Positions 36,305-46,810 of a stretch of 64,000 nt of DNA are shown in pieces. The first letter of the stretch is position 1. Every line of letters begins with the position of its first letter. Made by a program: the position numbers and the translations under genes. A model generated the notes under the pieces. It ran no database searches. It was not told the origin of the DNA and worked only from the letters and a program-made list of their open reading frames with translations. This stretch comes from Ctena decussata (Eukaryota; Mollusca; Bivalvia; Lucinida; Lucinidae): NCBI GenBank assembly GCA_963989385.1, contig OZ022508.1, forward strand, positions 34,308,166-34,372,165. The letters are read 5' to 3'.

Positions 36305-36728
36305 CTAAATGTATATGAAAGAAATATTTAGCCAGAATTTATTCAGTCAGAGTATTTGCGAATTCTACAACATTTCAGGAGGTCACTTTCACGGCGAAAT
36401 ATTGTCCTTTTCTGAATACGTTTGGTGCATGCAGCCTTTTCACGAAGTTTAATGAACATGAAATTATTTGTTGGTATTCCGAATAGGTTGTTTTTCGAAT
36501 AGGTGTTCTTTAAACAGTTTGTGACGTTCCAAATGACGTAGAATGTCGCCCTTCATAACATGAAAATTGTTTATGTATTGTGAGCTAGTCATAGCTTAGA
36601 TACTAAAGCATTTAGCACGAATTCTGATTTTTCCGCTTACGAAACAACAACAATATGAATCCCGAACCCCTAGTTTCTTCGGTAACAGAGCTATGACGTC
36701 GCCATGTCAAAAAGAACTTGGAATAAAA

Positions 36729-36936
36729 GAGCCGCGACACGATAAAGCCAACATGATAGTGGCATGTGCGCCACGCGAAAATTCAGAACAGTCTGATAAG
36801 AGTTTTTGCTGTGCGCTTAACAGATAGGTAAGGGTCTGAGCACCGAATAATCTGATCAGATTGGGCGGATGCCCAGGCTGATCTGAGTCTTCCTGGGCGC
36901 ACATGCCACTTTGTTGGTTTTGTCGCGTCACGGCTC
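36729..36936. mobile_element. GAGCCGCGACACGA MITE copy, internally deleted
   Basis: At 208 bp it is shorter than the usual 235. The ends are GAGCCGCGACACGATAAAGC and GTCGCGTCACGGCTC, flanked by AAAA and AAAT, compatible with a decayed 4-bp duplication. Confidence 0.88.
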
Positions 36937-37087
36937 AAATTCCTTTGTATGCCGTTCCACTCAAAACATGACATTCGGGTATTAGAAATTATATTTCATT
37001 AAACCAGTATCTTTTTTACCTGATTGTTATGAAAATAGCACGATATGGCTGTATGTAAATTTTCCATTTTTAATTACAAACAATTCT

Positions 37088-37860
37088 TTGCGCAAGGGTA
37101 TTGGCTGTGTAACAAGAACGCCATATTCTAGTCATTTGAATAATTATGATGGGGATGAGCCCAAAATGCTCTACGGACGTCGCGCACAGTATTGGGGAAC
37201 ATTCACGGACAGATATAGAATTGGCCTCACGGAAGCAATATTTTTCAGCTTCTACGCCGTAAACTGTTTTAAAATCATGAATTGGTATTTATTTTATTTG
37301 CGGGTCAATAACAGTTGGCTTCCAGACCATGTAAACCCTCATGCTGGCGCAAAAACGGCATCTTTTTGCACTAAAATGCATGTAACTCGGTAACAAAGTA
37401 GTAGTAGTGGTAGGCATACTCGAAGGAATGCTTCATAGAAATGCCGAGGTGATTTTTTGTGCAATTTAGCATCGTAAAGAGGAATTAAGTCTAAATTAAC
37501 TCCATATCATTTTATTGTTGAGACGTCGCGCACGGTATTGGGGCACATTCACGGACTCATATGAAATGGGCCCTACGGAAGCAATGCTTTTTCAGATTTT
37601 ATGCCATAAACTGTTTTGAAATCGTCAATTGGTATTTAATTTATTTTCGGGTCAATAATAGTTGGTTTTGAGACGATGTAAATCCTAATGCGGGCGCAAA
37701 ACGGTTGGTTTTTGCGCTAAAACGCGTGTAACTTTGTAACAAAGTTGGCATGGTGGGCATATTTGAAGGAATGCTACACAGAAATGTCGAGGTGAATTTT
37801 TGTGGAAATTTGCTTACGAGAAAGAGGATTTTTTCTAAATTAACTCCATATTCATTTTAT
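37088..37860. repeat. Two-unit tandem repeat of about 350 bp
   Basis: Two units share GACGTCGCGCACAGTATTGG, GGAAGCAATRTTTTTCAG, TTGGTATTTATTTTATTTGC, GGGTCAATAA and AACTCGGTAACAAAG blocks, at about 37170 and 37521. The word GTATTGGGGAAC also appears inverted at about 42080 and 43280. The 101-codon frame at 37088 follows the repeat and is not convincing. Confidence 0.7.
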
Positions 37861-37879
37861 TGTTTATTCTTCAACAATC

Positions 37880-38950
37880 GTCATCTTAAGTATTTATTTG
37901 CAAAAAGTAAAAAAGTGTAACTCACGCTCAAATTAACGTCAAAATTGCAAGGCTATTTACTTCGGAGAGTATTTATTGTATCGGAATAAACAAATTTTGA
38001 AAATATTTGTATATGATTCAAATGTACTTATGCATCACTTACAAGTTATATAAGAATAATTACTTTTTCTCTACGGACACGGAAAGAAATTAAAAAATCC
38101 GCGGTCTTAATTTTTGTAACAAATTTCAAATTTGACACCTAACTCTTACACCTATCTATGTTATTCAGCCGATTTGGACAAAATGCTTACAGCAATCTGT
38201 GCAAAAAGCAAATTTCCAAAATGTACATTGTCTGTTTGTATTATCTGCTAAATTGGGATTAAATGCTCTTGAACAATAAAACTGTTATGCGCATTTACAT
38301 CGGTCTTAAATTATGTAACGCGGCGTCAAATAAAGAAATTCAAACGTTACATGCATATGAAACCTTACAGTTATAAGTGGCTGTCTAGCAATTTTCAGGC
38401 TGCGCCATTATAGTCTAACACGTCTTAAAGGTCAGCTCTGTGGTGCAAATAACTGTATTAAAAGGCAAAAATTTCATTTCCAAAAGTACCATTTTCTTTA
38501 CAAATTGACCTGTATTAAGCAACTACCTGTCTCAAGCAAGCGGTTTTTTGCACCTCCCTTGGGTACTTGTTTAATAAGGCAGGCTTGACTTTACACCAAT
38601 GTTTTCTCTTGCAATCGGAGAAAAATTTTCTTAAATTTAGAAGGCAATAAGTATATAAATACATGTATATGATATTTCACCAGCATTAAAAATCTTTCTC
38701 CTGGCAAGATGACTTGCAGAAAGAAAAGAAACTGGAAAGGTAACGCAAGAGATATAATTCGTTCGGCACGGAAACAGAGGATAGTATGGTATAACAAAAT
38801 AAATTATTGTGAAACGGCTAAAAGCTACCGTGCAGGGATATAGTGTGGTTTATATTTGCAGCTTCCGATAGAATTTGTACAACAAACTCAATTCATATCG
38901 TATTTATAAATGCAAATAGATCCGTCCTAAACTGAAAAAGCAAATGAATA
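37880..38950. repeat. Roughly 1-kb direct repeat, copy 1
   Basis: It aligns with 42140-43100 (shared GTGTAACTCACG, GGAGAGTATTTATTGTA, ATTCAAATGTACTTA, GGTCTTAAATTATGTAACGC, GCTGTCTAGCAATTTTCAG). The two copies flank the 38955-41895 array element. This copy is the empty-site reference for the small insertion at 42629-42741. Confidence 0.7.
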
Positions 38951-38954
38951 AGAA

Positions 38955-41895
38955 ACAAGAGGGCCATGGTGGCCCTGAATCGCTCACCTGAGCATTAATC
39001 AGTTCACTGGCTCTGGTGAAGATTTATAAGAGTTTTTACCATACTAACATTTGACCTAGTTTTTGACCCGACATGACCCAGTTTCAAACTTGGCCTGGAT
39101 ATTGTAAGAATAAACATTCTGACACAGTTTCATTGAGATTGGATTAAAACTGTGCCCTCTAGAGCGTATACAAGGTCGTTCTTATATTTGACCTAGTGAC
39201 CAATGTTTTGACCCGACACGACCCAGTTTCAAACTTTACCTAGATTTCATTAAGATAAACATTCTGGCAGAGTTTCATGAAGATTGGATCAAAACTGTGC
39301 CCTCTAGGGTGTACACAAAGTTTTTCTAAGATTTGACCTTGAGCCGACGTGACTCAGTTTCATAGGGGGCTTAGATATATGGACAATAAACATTTTGACA
39401 TAGTTTCATGAAGATTGGATCAAAACTATGCCTTCTAGTGCTTACACAACGTTTTTCTAAGATTTGACCTAGTGACCTAGTTTTTACCCGACATGACCTA
39501 CTTTCAAACTTGGCCGAGAGTTACTGAAGATAAACATTCTGACAAAGTTTCATAAAGATTAGATCAAAACTGTGTCCTCTAGAGCGTACACAAGGTTTTT
39601 CTATGATTTGACCTAGTGACCTAGTTTTCGACCCAACATGACCCAGTTTCAAAGTTGTCCTACATATTATGAGTATAAACATTCTGACAAAGTTTCATGA
39701 ACTTTGAATCAAAACTGTGCCTTCTAGAGCGCACACAAGGTTTTTCTAAGATTTGACCTAGTGACCAAGTTTTTGACCCGACATGACCCAGTTTCGAACT
39801 TGGCCTAGAGTTTATGGAAATAAACATTCTGACAATGTTTCATAAAGATTGGATCAAAACTGTGTCCTCTAGAGCGTACACAAGGTTTTTCAATGATTTG
39901 ACCTAGTGACCTAGTTTTTGACCCGACGTGACCCAGTTTCGAACTTGTTCTAGATATTATGAGGATAAACATTCTGACAAAGTTTCATGAAGATTGGATC
40001 AAAACTGTGCCTTCTAGAGCGCACACAAGGTTTTTCTAAGATTTGACCTAGTGACCAAGTTTATGACTCGACATGACCCAATTTCGAACTTGGCCTAGAG
40101 TTTATGGAGATAAACATTCTGACAATGTTTCATAAAGATTGGATCAAAACTGTGTCCTCTAGAGCGTACACAAGGTTTTTCAATGATTTGACCTAGTGAC
40201 CTAGTTTTTGACCCGACGAGACCCAGTTTCAAACTTGTTCTAGATATTACGAGGATAAACATTCTGACAAAGTTTCATGAACTTTGGATGAAAACTGTGC
40301 CTTCTAGAGCGTACACAAGGTTTTTCTAAGATTTGACCTACTGACCAAGTTTTGACCCGACATGACCCAGTTTCAAACTTGTCCTACATATTTTGAGGAT
40401 AAACATTCTGACAAAGTTTCATGAACTTTGGATGAAAACTGTGTCCTCTAGAGCGTACACAAGGTTTTTCTATGCTTTGACCTAGTGACCTAGTTTTTGA
40501 CCCTACATGACCTACTTTCAAACTTGGCTGAGAGTTTATGGAAGTAAACATTCTGTCAAAGCTTCATAAAGATTAGATCAAAACTGTGTCCTCTAGAGCG
40601 TACACAAGGTTTTTCTATGATTTGACCTAGTGACCTAGTTTTTGACCCGACATGACCCAGTTTCAAACTTGTCCTACATATTATAAGGATAATCATTCTG
40701 ACAAAGTTTCATGAACTTTGGATCAAAACTGTGCCTTCTAAAGCGTACACAAGGTTTTTCTAAGATTTGACCTAGTGACCTAGTTTTCGACCCAACGAGA
40801 CCCAGTTTCGAACTTGGCCTAGAGTTTATAGAGATAAACATTCTGACAATGTTTCATAAAGATTGGATCAAAAATGTGTCCTCTAGAGCATACACAAGGT
40901 TTTTTCTATGATTTGACCTAGTGACCTAGTTTTTGACCCGACGTGACCTAGTTTCAAACTTATCCTAGATATTATTAGGATAAACTTTCTGATTAAGTTT
41001 CATGGACTTTGGATCAAAACTGTGCCTTCTAGAGCGTACACAAGGTTTTTCAAAGATTTGACCTAGTGACCTAGTTTTTGATCCAACATGACCCAGTTTC
41101 GTACTTGGCCTAGAGTTTATGAAGATAAACATTCTGACAATGTTTCATAAAGATTGGATCAAAACTGTGTCCTCTAGAGCGTACACAAGGTTTTTCTATG
41201 ATTTGACCTAGTGACCTAGTTTTTGACCCGACATGACCCAGTTTCGAACTTGGCCTAGATACTATGAGAATAAACATTCTGACAAAGTTTCATGAACTTT
41301 GGATGAAAACTGTGCCCTCTAGAGCTATACAAGGTTTTGCTAAGATTTGACCTAGTGACCTAGTTTTTGACCCGACATGACCCAGTTTCGAACTTGGCCT
41401 AGATTTAATGGAGATAAACATTCTGACAAAGTTTCATAAAGATTGGATCAAAATTGTGTCCTCTAGAGCGTACACAAGGTTTTTCTATGATTTGACCTAG
41501 TGACCTAGTTTTAGACCCGACGTGACCCAGTTTCGAACTTGTCCTAGATACTATGAGGATAAACATTCTGACAAAGTTTCATGAACTTTGGATGAAAACT
41601 GTGCCCTCTAGAGTGTACACAAGGTTTTTCTAAGATTTGACCTAGTGACCTAGTTTTTGACCCGACATGACCCAGTTTCGAACTTGGCCTAGATTTTATA
41701 AAGACTAACATTCTGACAAAGTTTCGTAAAGATTGGATCGAAACTGTGCCCGCTAGAGTGTACACAAGCAAAAGTTGACGGACGTCCGGACGGACGGACG
41801 TCCGGACGTCCGGACGGACGTACGACGGACGACGGACATCACGGTATCCCAAAAGCTCACCCTGAGCACTTCGTGCTCAGGCGAGCTAAAAAAAC
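38955..41895. mobile_element. Array element of 146-bp GACCTAGTGACCTAG units
   Basis: It begins ACAAGAGGGCCATGGTGGCC and CTGAATCGCTCACCTGAGC. It ends in a GGACGTCCGGACGGACG microsatellite plus CACTTCGTGCTCAGGCGAGC. The beginning and end match the termini of the 31893-35948 arms, so it is one superfamily with different internal units. Inside are about 19 units of TTTGACCTAGTGACCTAG, TTTTTGACCCGACATGACCC, AGTTTCGAACTTGGCCTAGA and AGCGTACACAAGGTTTTTC. Alternate units differ (CATGAACTTTGGATGAAAAC versus CATAAAGATTGGATCAAAAC), giving a dimer of about 292 bp. It lies in intron 1 of the lectin gene. Confidence 0.88.
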
Positions 41896-42139
41896 AGTAA
41901 ATAAATTCTCACTGATGTCGTCCTTACAGCATGTTTAAAGGATCGGACTGGTTTTGTTTTGTTTCCGTGGCGTGTTTGGTTTCGTTTCACTACATTCGGT
42001 ATAAGACAGTCAAATTCCGCGGTTATCATTCACATAAGGCGGAAAAAGTAGCCGCTTGACAGTTTGACGTTACGTTTTGTTCCCCAATACCGTGCGCGAC
42101 GTCTTAGTCTTCATCGATCGCCATCTTTAAAAGGTGTGC

Positions 42140-43100
42140 TTAAAAGAAACAAAGTGTAACTCACGACCAAATAAACGTTAAAATTGCAGGGTAGGTTTCT
42201 TTGGAGAGTGTTTATTGTACCGGAGTAAACAATTTTTGAAAATATTTTTATTTGCTTCAAATGTACTTAGGCAGCAGTTATGAACTGTATAAGAAGTTTC
42301 TTTGTCTTTACACGGATATTGAAAGAAAGTAGAAAATCTGCGGTCTTAAATTTCGTAACAAATTTCAAACTGGATACCAAATTGTTACACCTGTCATTAT
42401 TATGAAGCTTATTTGGATAGAAAGATCACAGCAAGCTTTTTTAAATGAAAATTTCCAAAATGTACATTATCTATTTGTTTTATCTGCAAAATTGGGATTA
42501 AATGCATGGAACAATAAGAATGTTATGCGTATTTGCATCAGTCTTAAATTTTGTAATGCGGCGACAAATACAAGAAGTCAAGCGTAAACGTTATATTTAT
42601 AAGCGGCTGTCTGGCAATTTTCAGATCTACAGACTGAATGACAGTGGACGGACACACGGCGCCAAGTGTGTGCAACTATGGTTACGTACCGTTGAGCCAC
42701 TTGGGGAACGTCGACAGGAGAATTGAACTGAACTGAACTGAAATTTTCAGATCTGCGCCATTATACAGCAGTTCTTTCTCTTGCCACCGAAGACGAATTT
42801 TCTCAAAGCTTAAGCTCAGAAATATATGATATTTTTACCAACAGAAATTTTTTCTGAGGCAAGGAAACTTGCAGAAAACAACAAGAAAGAAACGGGAAAG
42901 CAAACGCCAGACTGGAAAACAGAGGAAAAAGAGAAAAGTATAGTAGGACGAAATAAATTATCTGAAACGGTTAAGGGCTACAATGCCGGAATAAAGTGTG
43001 GTTTATAGTTACAGTGAGTAACAAACTCATTTCATATCATTTTCATAAATGCAATTTGACCCGTCGTGTAGTGAATGACCAAATGAATACACTGTAAACA
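42140..43100. repeat. Roughly 1-kb direct repeat, copy 2
   Basis: It matches 37880-38950. It is interrupted by a 113-bp retroposed insertion at 42629-42741. Adjacent blocks 41935-42105 and 43120-43296 are also direct repeats of each other (TTTAAAGGATCRGAC to ATACCRTGCGCGACGTC), so the region is built from nested duplications. Confidence 0.7.
42629..42741 (+). mobile_element. 113-bp retroposed fragment with (AACTG)n tail
   Basis: It is bounded by a 13-bp duplication AATTTTCAGATCT at 42616-42628 and 42742-42754 and ends GAACTGAACTGAACTGA. The paralogous copy at about 38390 lacks it. It is probably the 3' tip of a LINE or SINE. The short open frames spanning it are by-products. Confidence 0.85.
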
Positions 43101-43299
43101 AAACGGTGTCCGTACATTATGTTTAAAGGATCAGACCAGTTTCCTTTTGTTCCCGTGGCGTGTTTTAGCTTTGTTGGGCTCCTTTCGGTATGAGACACTT
43201 GAAAACTGCCGCTTTACATTCTCATTACTGGCAGAAAAGTAAACCGTTTGATATTTTGACGTTACGTTTTGTTCCCCAATACCATGCGCGACGTCAAGA

Positions 43300-44390
43300 G
43301 AATTTTGACTGAAAATGATTCAATTGCTAAAGTAGTATACCAGTCAACGGACTGATTAGACCTTGAGCTGATTTGACCCCCTCACTGGGGCGTTAACGTG
43401 TAACGTCAACGTCAATTATACTACCCAAAATTACATATTCACGTTATAATAGAAAATACGCATTGTTATACACATGTTAGTATTCGCCCTAAATAATGTT
43501 GGATTTTGTCTGCTAGTATATAAATGGCTGTTTTAAGGTAATTGACATTGTCAAGGATAAGTTGACTAACCTGTATAACGTAGTTTACGTTGTATTTAAC
43601 GTTTTTTTCCTTCAGTGTCTAAATACATGAAATATAAGGAGCAAATTGTAAGAATTGAAGTTTAGAGAAAAGTTAATGTCATATATATGACTGTTTCAAT
43701 ATCTTAGTATAAAAAACACTCAAACTAAAGTCTTACAAAACTCGTCAGCAGTCACGATAAATATGTAACGTATATAACCACAACAAAAATAGGGGGAAAA
43801 ACAACCAGAATCAGACTAACTCGCTGAATTGGTGGACTGAAGTTTATACGTGCTCCATCAATCTTCTTTGATTCATGCCCAGCTTAGATGAGTTAGGCAG
43901 TAGTTAGCAGTGGATATATTAAATGGGGACAGAAACAATCTGCTTTTTTTAAGAATTTAACCTACAAAATGACAAGAGAAGCTAAGAAAGCCAACATCAG
44001 CGGCATTTTATTTTTAATGTTGTCTGTATTATGTCTTAAGTAGACACTGATGGATATGTAAATATGAAGAAACGCCAATGTTATGTATCCTCAAACTTAA
44101 AAACATCGGATAGTGTATATTTGAAAAGCAATCTAACAGTAACGTTACGTTACATAATTGTAATATGTCGGGGATAAGATTTGTGAGTCATCTGTTATCA
44201 AAATTTAAGTTTCCGGGCGGTATGAATTATTCATTGCTGCAGTATTAGCCTACCACTGATAGTCAAATGGCAAATTCAGCTCTTTGAAATACGCAAGTAT
44301 TCAGCAAGACGAACATTTCTTGTGTATATATTTTTATTATCGAAATAACACTTTTGAAAATTGAATTTTCAGGGAGGCCAAATATGGGTC
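43300..44390. other. Intronic DNA of the lectin gene, no feature recognised
   Basis: AT-rich. A weak inverted pair (GTAGTATACCAGTCAACG near 43330 and TTGACGTTACACGTTAACGCC words near 43400) is the only structure noticed. No exon candidates. Confidence 0.4.
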
Positions 44391-44395
44391 TTATC

Positions 44396-44503
44396 CCCAA
44401 CAGGCACACGGCGTCAAAATGACGTCATGTCGACGTCGATGCGATGTAATGACGTCGCATCGACGTTATATCGACGTCATTTCAACGTTTTTTGCCTGCT
44501 GGG
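44396..44503. mobile_element. 108-bp palindromic MITE (CCCAACAGGCA ends)
   Basis: The ends are CCCAACAGGCACACGGCGTC and ACGTTTTTTGCCTGCTGGG. The inside is a run of GACGTC and TCGACG palindromes. The end sequence resembles that of the GTTGATTCAACG element at 51003-51080 (CCCAGCAGGCACAC), suggesting one terminal type with different cores. Confidence 0.75.
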
Positions 44504-44542
44504 TCATACCAGGTCCTTCACAGCACTTACCGACGGCATTAC

Positions 44543-44984
44543 CAGTCAGGTACATAACCTTAAAAGTTAAAAAAATATAACTTGAAGCAGTTAAAACTAT
44601 TCTATTTACCACTAATTTCAAAGTGAGGCTGTTGAAAATAACTTATTTAGGTTATGTCTGAAATTATTTAGGCCAAGGTCAAATTTGCAATCTCCAAAAC
44701 AATAACTGTTTTAAGTTAAAAAGTAGTTAATTTCCTGATCTTCAAGGGCCTTGCGTACCAATTTCTAGACGATGCGTACAGAATTTTAATGCTTAATCAT
44801 AAAGTTATGTAAGAGATCTTTCAGGGAAAATTACCTACCTGTCCATAAAAATTGCTATAACTTCAGAATATGAAGGTGAAAAAAGACACTTTAACTTAAA
44901 CAGGTTACTTTTGCTATAGTCGCAAAAATTTATAACTGCTTCAAGTTATATTTTTTTAACTTTTAAAGGTTATGTACCTGACTG
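44543..44984. mobile_element. 442-bp MITE spanning the lectin exon-1 splice donor
   Basis: The terminal inverted repeats are CAGTCAGGTACATAACCTTA at 44543 and its reverse complement ending GGTTATGTACCTGACTG at 44984, with homology continuing about 50 bp (AAGTTAAAAAAATATAACTT). A 5-bp duplication ATTAC lies at 44538-44542 and 44985-44989. CAG-type ends with a 5-bp duplication would fit a hAT-like or unclassified family. On the minus strand the right terminus reads CAGTCAG|GTACATAACC, which is where exon 1 of the lectin gene now ends. Confidence 0.88.
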
Positions 44985-45305
44985 ATTACTGATGTAATAA
45001 ACCGTTTCCATCTTTAAATAGCATCCATGTGTATCTTGATGAATCAAGGTGCTTCCGTCACATGTATGATCCCAAGGATTGTAAAAGAAGCTCTTACATT
45101 GTGTCATCTCGGCGCAGGCCTCGAAACACTCAATTTTGCTTCGACTGCGGCCTAGGTAAATGACACTTTCTGACGTGCATGCATAGCCGTCAAGGGCAGC
45201 ATAACGCGTGAAGTTCATTCCGTTAGTTTTGATAAAACTGTTCCCACAATCCAATAAATTAAAAAGTGGAAAAAGTACCCATAATATCACAAGGTCAGGC
45301 ATCAT
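44978..45305 (-). CDS. PAN-lectin gene exon 1: signal peptide and PAN/apple-like domain
   Basis: The exon has 109 codons plus one base. The start ATG at 45305 is followed by a second ATG codon. The leader MMPDLVILWVLFPLFNLLDC is hydrophobic, indicating secretion. The mature part has the cysteine spacing of PAN/apple modules: GYACTSES, then IECFEACAEMTQCKSFFYNP, DHTCDGST and HGCYLK. These modules bind proteins or sugars. The exon ends in phase 1 with donor CAG|GTACAT. That donor and the last seven exon bases come from the MITE at 44543-44984; the original donor (GTCG|GTAAGT) lies on the far side, about 44536-44531. A pseudogene paralogue is at 4562-5102. The DNA immediately upstream is a minisatellite. 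Confidence 0.92.
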
Positions 45306-45339
45306 CTCGAGAAATGTGTTAGCATCCTGAAATAAAGTT

Positions 45340-45870
45340 TATATAGTCATGTTGCACGTTGTTATTATCCTGAGAGATTTTAGTGTAGTCATGCCGCACG
45401 TTTTTATTATCCTAGGAGATAGTAGGTCACCTGACTCGTAAGTCAGAGGTCCTGGGTTCGAATCCCGGTCTGGCCACATACTTTCGTTTCTCCTTCCGCT
45501 GATTCAAGAAGGGCAGTTGTCAGTTACTGGCGAAAGTATGTGCACTTAGTACTGGTTAACCGCTTAGGAGGTCTAAGCCTGCCCAGGAATAGTGTGGTTA
45601 GGTTAACTGACCGTCCCGACATGACCTTAGTTGTTTACCGTGGACGTTAAGCATCAAATCAACCAACCAAAAAAAATCCTAGGAGATAATTTAGTTTATT
45701 TATGTTTCGCGTTATTATCATGAGAGAGAATGTTGAGGCCGCTCATATACACGTTGTTATTATCCTGAGAGAGAATTTAGTTTATGTTTCACGTTGTTAA
45801 TACCATGAGAGAGAAAGTTAATATCCTGAGAGAGCTTAGTTTTCTAATGGTACACGTTGTTGTTTCCTAA
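45340..45870. repeat. 44-bp minisatellite upstream of the lectin start
   Basis: Diverged units of TTGCACGTTGTTATTATCC and TGAGAGAGAATTTAGTTTAC begin about 40 bp upstream of the start codon and are interrupted by a SINE at 45422-45675. The array therefore occupies the 5' UTR or promoter region. The paralogous array is at 5110-5248 and 12837-12985. Confidence 0.85.
45422..45675 (+). mobile_element. tRNA-headed SINE, 5'-truncated, with target duplication
   Basis: It starts inside the head (GTAGGTCACCTGACTCGTAA), keeps an intact B box GGGTTCGAATCCC, and ends ATCAAATCAACCAACC plus A-run. A 13-bp duplication ATCCTAGGAGATA lies at 45409-45421 and 45676-45688. The anticodon-equivalent loop is CTCGTAA, unlike CTCATAA in the 10355 copy. 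Confidence 0.93.
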
Positions 45871-46089
45871 GAGGCATAAAAATTGTATGATATCACAAGG
45901 AGTTAAAGACACCTGTCTTAAATGAGTGTCTAAACCTTCACTACAGAAATGTTTTTTTTAATGTCCATGTAAACTCTTTGAACAATAAAAATTAAAATGA
46001 GAGATAAAAGAAACCACAGATGTAGATATTTAGTTGCTGTGCGCATAAATTTGGAATATTTCTCTTTTTTTTAAATGAAAACAAACGTC

Positions 46090-46810
46090 GTTACCCTCAA
46101 TAGAACCGCCTGGTTAAGGCGGTTCTGATGAGGGTACCTACGTATGTTTTATGCCACATGAAAAGAAATTGCTCAGAACTGTGCCCGAAAACTACCCTTA
46201 TCTGTACTGCTGGAGACTCAACAAGCTGAATATAAACCAAATTTATTTAAGATAGAAGTACAAAGAGTTTGAGCCGAGCTTGACCGCTGTATGAAGTTTA
46301 GTCTTGTTTAAAACTAATTGAGCCGCGACACGAGAAAACCGACAATGTGGTCTTGCGTCCGGCACAGACTCAGATCAGCCTGGGCATCCGCCCAGTCTGG
46401 TCAGACTCTTCGCTAAGTGTTTAAAGGGTAGCTTAGGGACTGAGCTACCTCCGTGCGGACAGCGAAGACTCTGGTCAGACTGGGCGGATGGCCAGGCTGA
46501 TCTGAGTCTGCGCTGGGCGCACAACCACATTGTTGGTTTTGTCGTGTCGCGGCTCAATTAGTCTGTTAGCTTTCCGCTGTGTAAACAGGAGTATACATTT
46601 CTTAGGAATGGCCGGGCCATTGCGTTCACTGGCAATACTGCTCATTTATTATTCTCAATATTGTTGACACTTTTCAAATTTAATCAAACGGCTTTCTTAA
46701 GTGTATAATTAAGCCATAAAGAAGGAATCTACCGAAGTTTGTATAAACCATTAATACACTTTTACGCAACGCAGACACTTTATATGTATACGACCGTTAC
46801 CAAAGAGCGG
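46090..46810. repeat. Duplicated upstream region, live gene copy
   Basis: It pairs with 13440-13940 and carries a MITE at 46320-46555 that the other copy lacks. A CCGCCTGGTTAAGGCGG hairpin near 46110 is also specific to this copy. Confidence 0.85.
46320..46555. mobile_element. GAGCCGCGACACGA MITE, reference copy
   Basis: This 236-bp copy has perfect ends GAGCCGCGACACGA and TCGTGTCGCGGCTC. Nearly the whole element is an inverted repeat (CAGATCAGCCTGGGCATCCG against CGGATGGCCAGGCTGATCTG). The flanks are AATT at 46316-46319 and 46556-46559. The paralogous empty site at about 13654 reads ACTAATTAGTCT, proving a 4-bp AATT duplication. No coding content; the family of its transposase is not identified. 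Confidence 0.97.

Larger units (their letters stand above)
24528..45305 (-). other. Complete four-exon secreted PAN + C-type lectin gene
   Basis: The exons 45305-44978, 36304-36210, 26492-26423 and 24757-24528 have lengths 328, 95, 70 and 230 nt. They sum to 723 nt, exactly 240 codons plus stop, with intron phases 1, 0 and 1 and GT/AG at every junction. Predicted order is signal peptide (about residues 1-20), PAN/apple-like domain (about 25-105) and C-type lectin domain (about 114-236). A secreted lectin of this design is usually a recognition molecule of haemolymph or mucus in molluscs; that role is inferred. Introns are 8.7, 9.7 and 1.7 kb and contain foldback elements and arrays. The first donor appears to be supplied by a MITE (44543-44984). 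The assembly rests on phase, order and domain continuity, not on transcript data. Confidence 0.88.

Noticed and set aside
37088..37393. 101-codon open frame
   Set aside because: Lies in a two-unit 350-bp tandem repeat; the second unit does not keep the frame open.
41760..41850. GGACGTCCGGACGG run as a CpG island or promoter
   Set aside because: It is the microsatellite terminus typical of this array element and also appears at 33770-33825 and 34060-34090.
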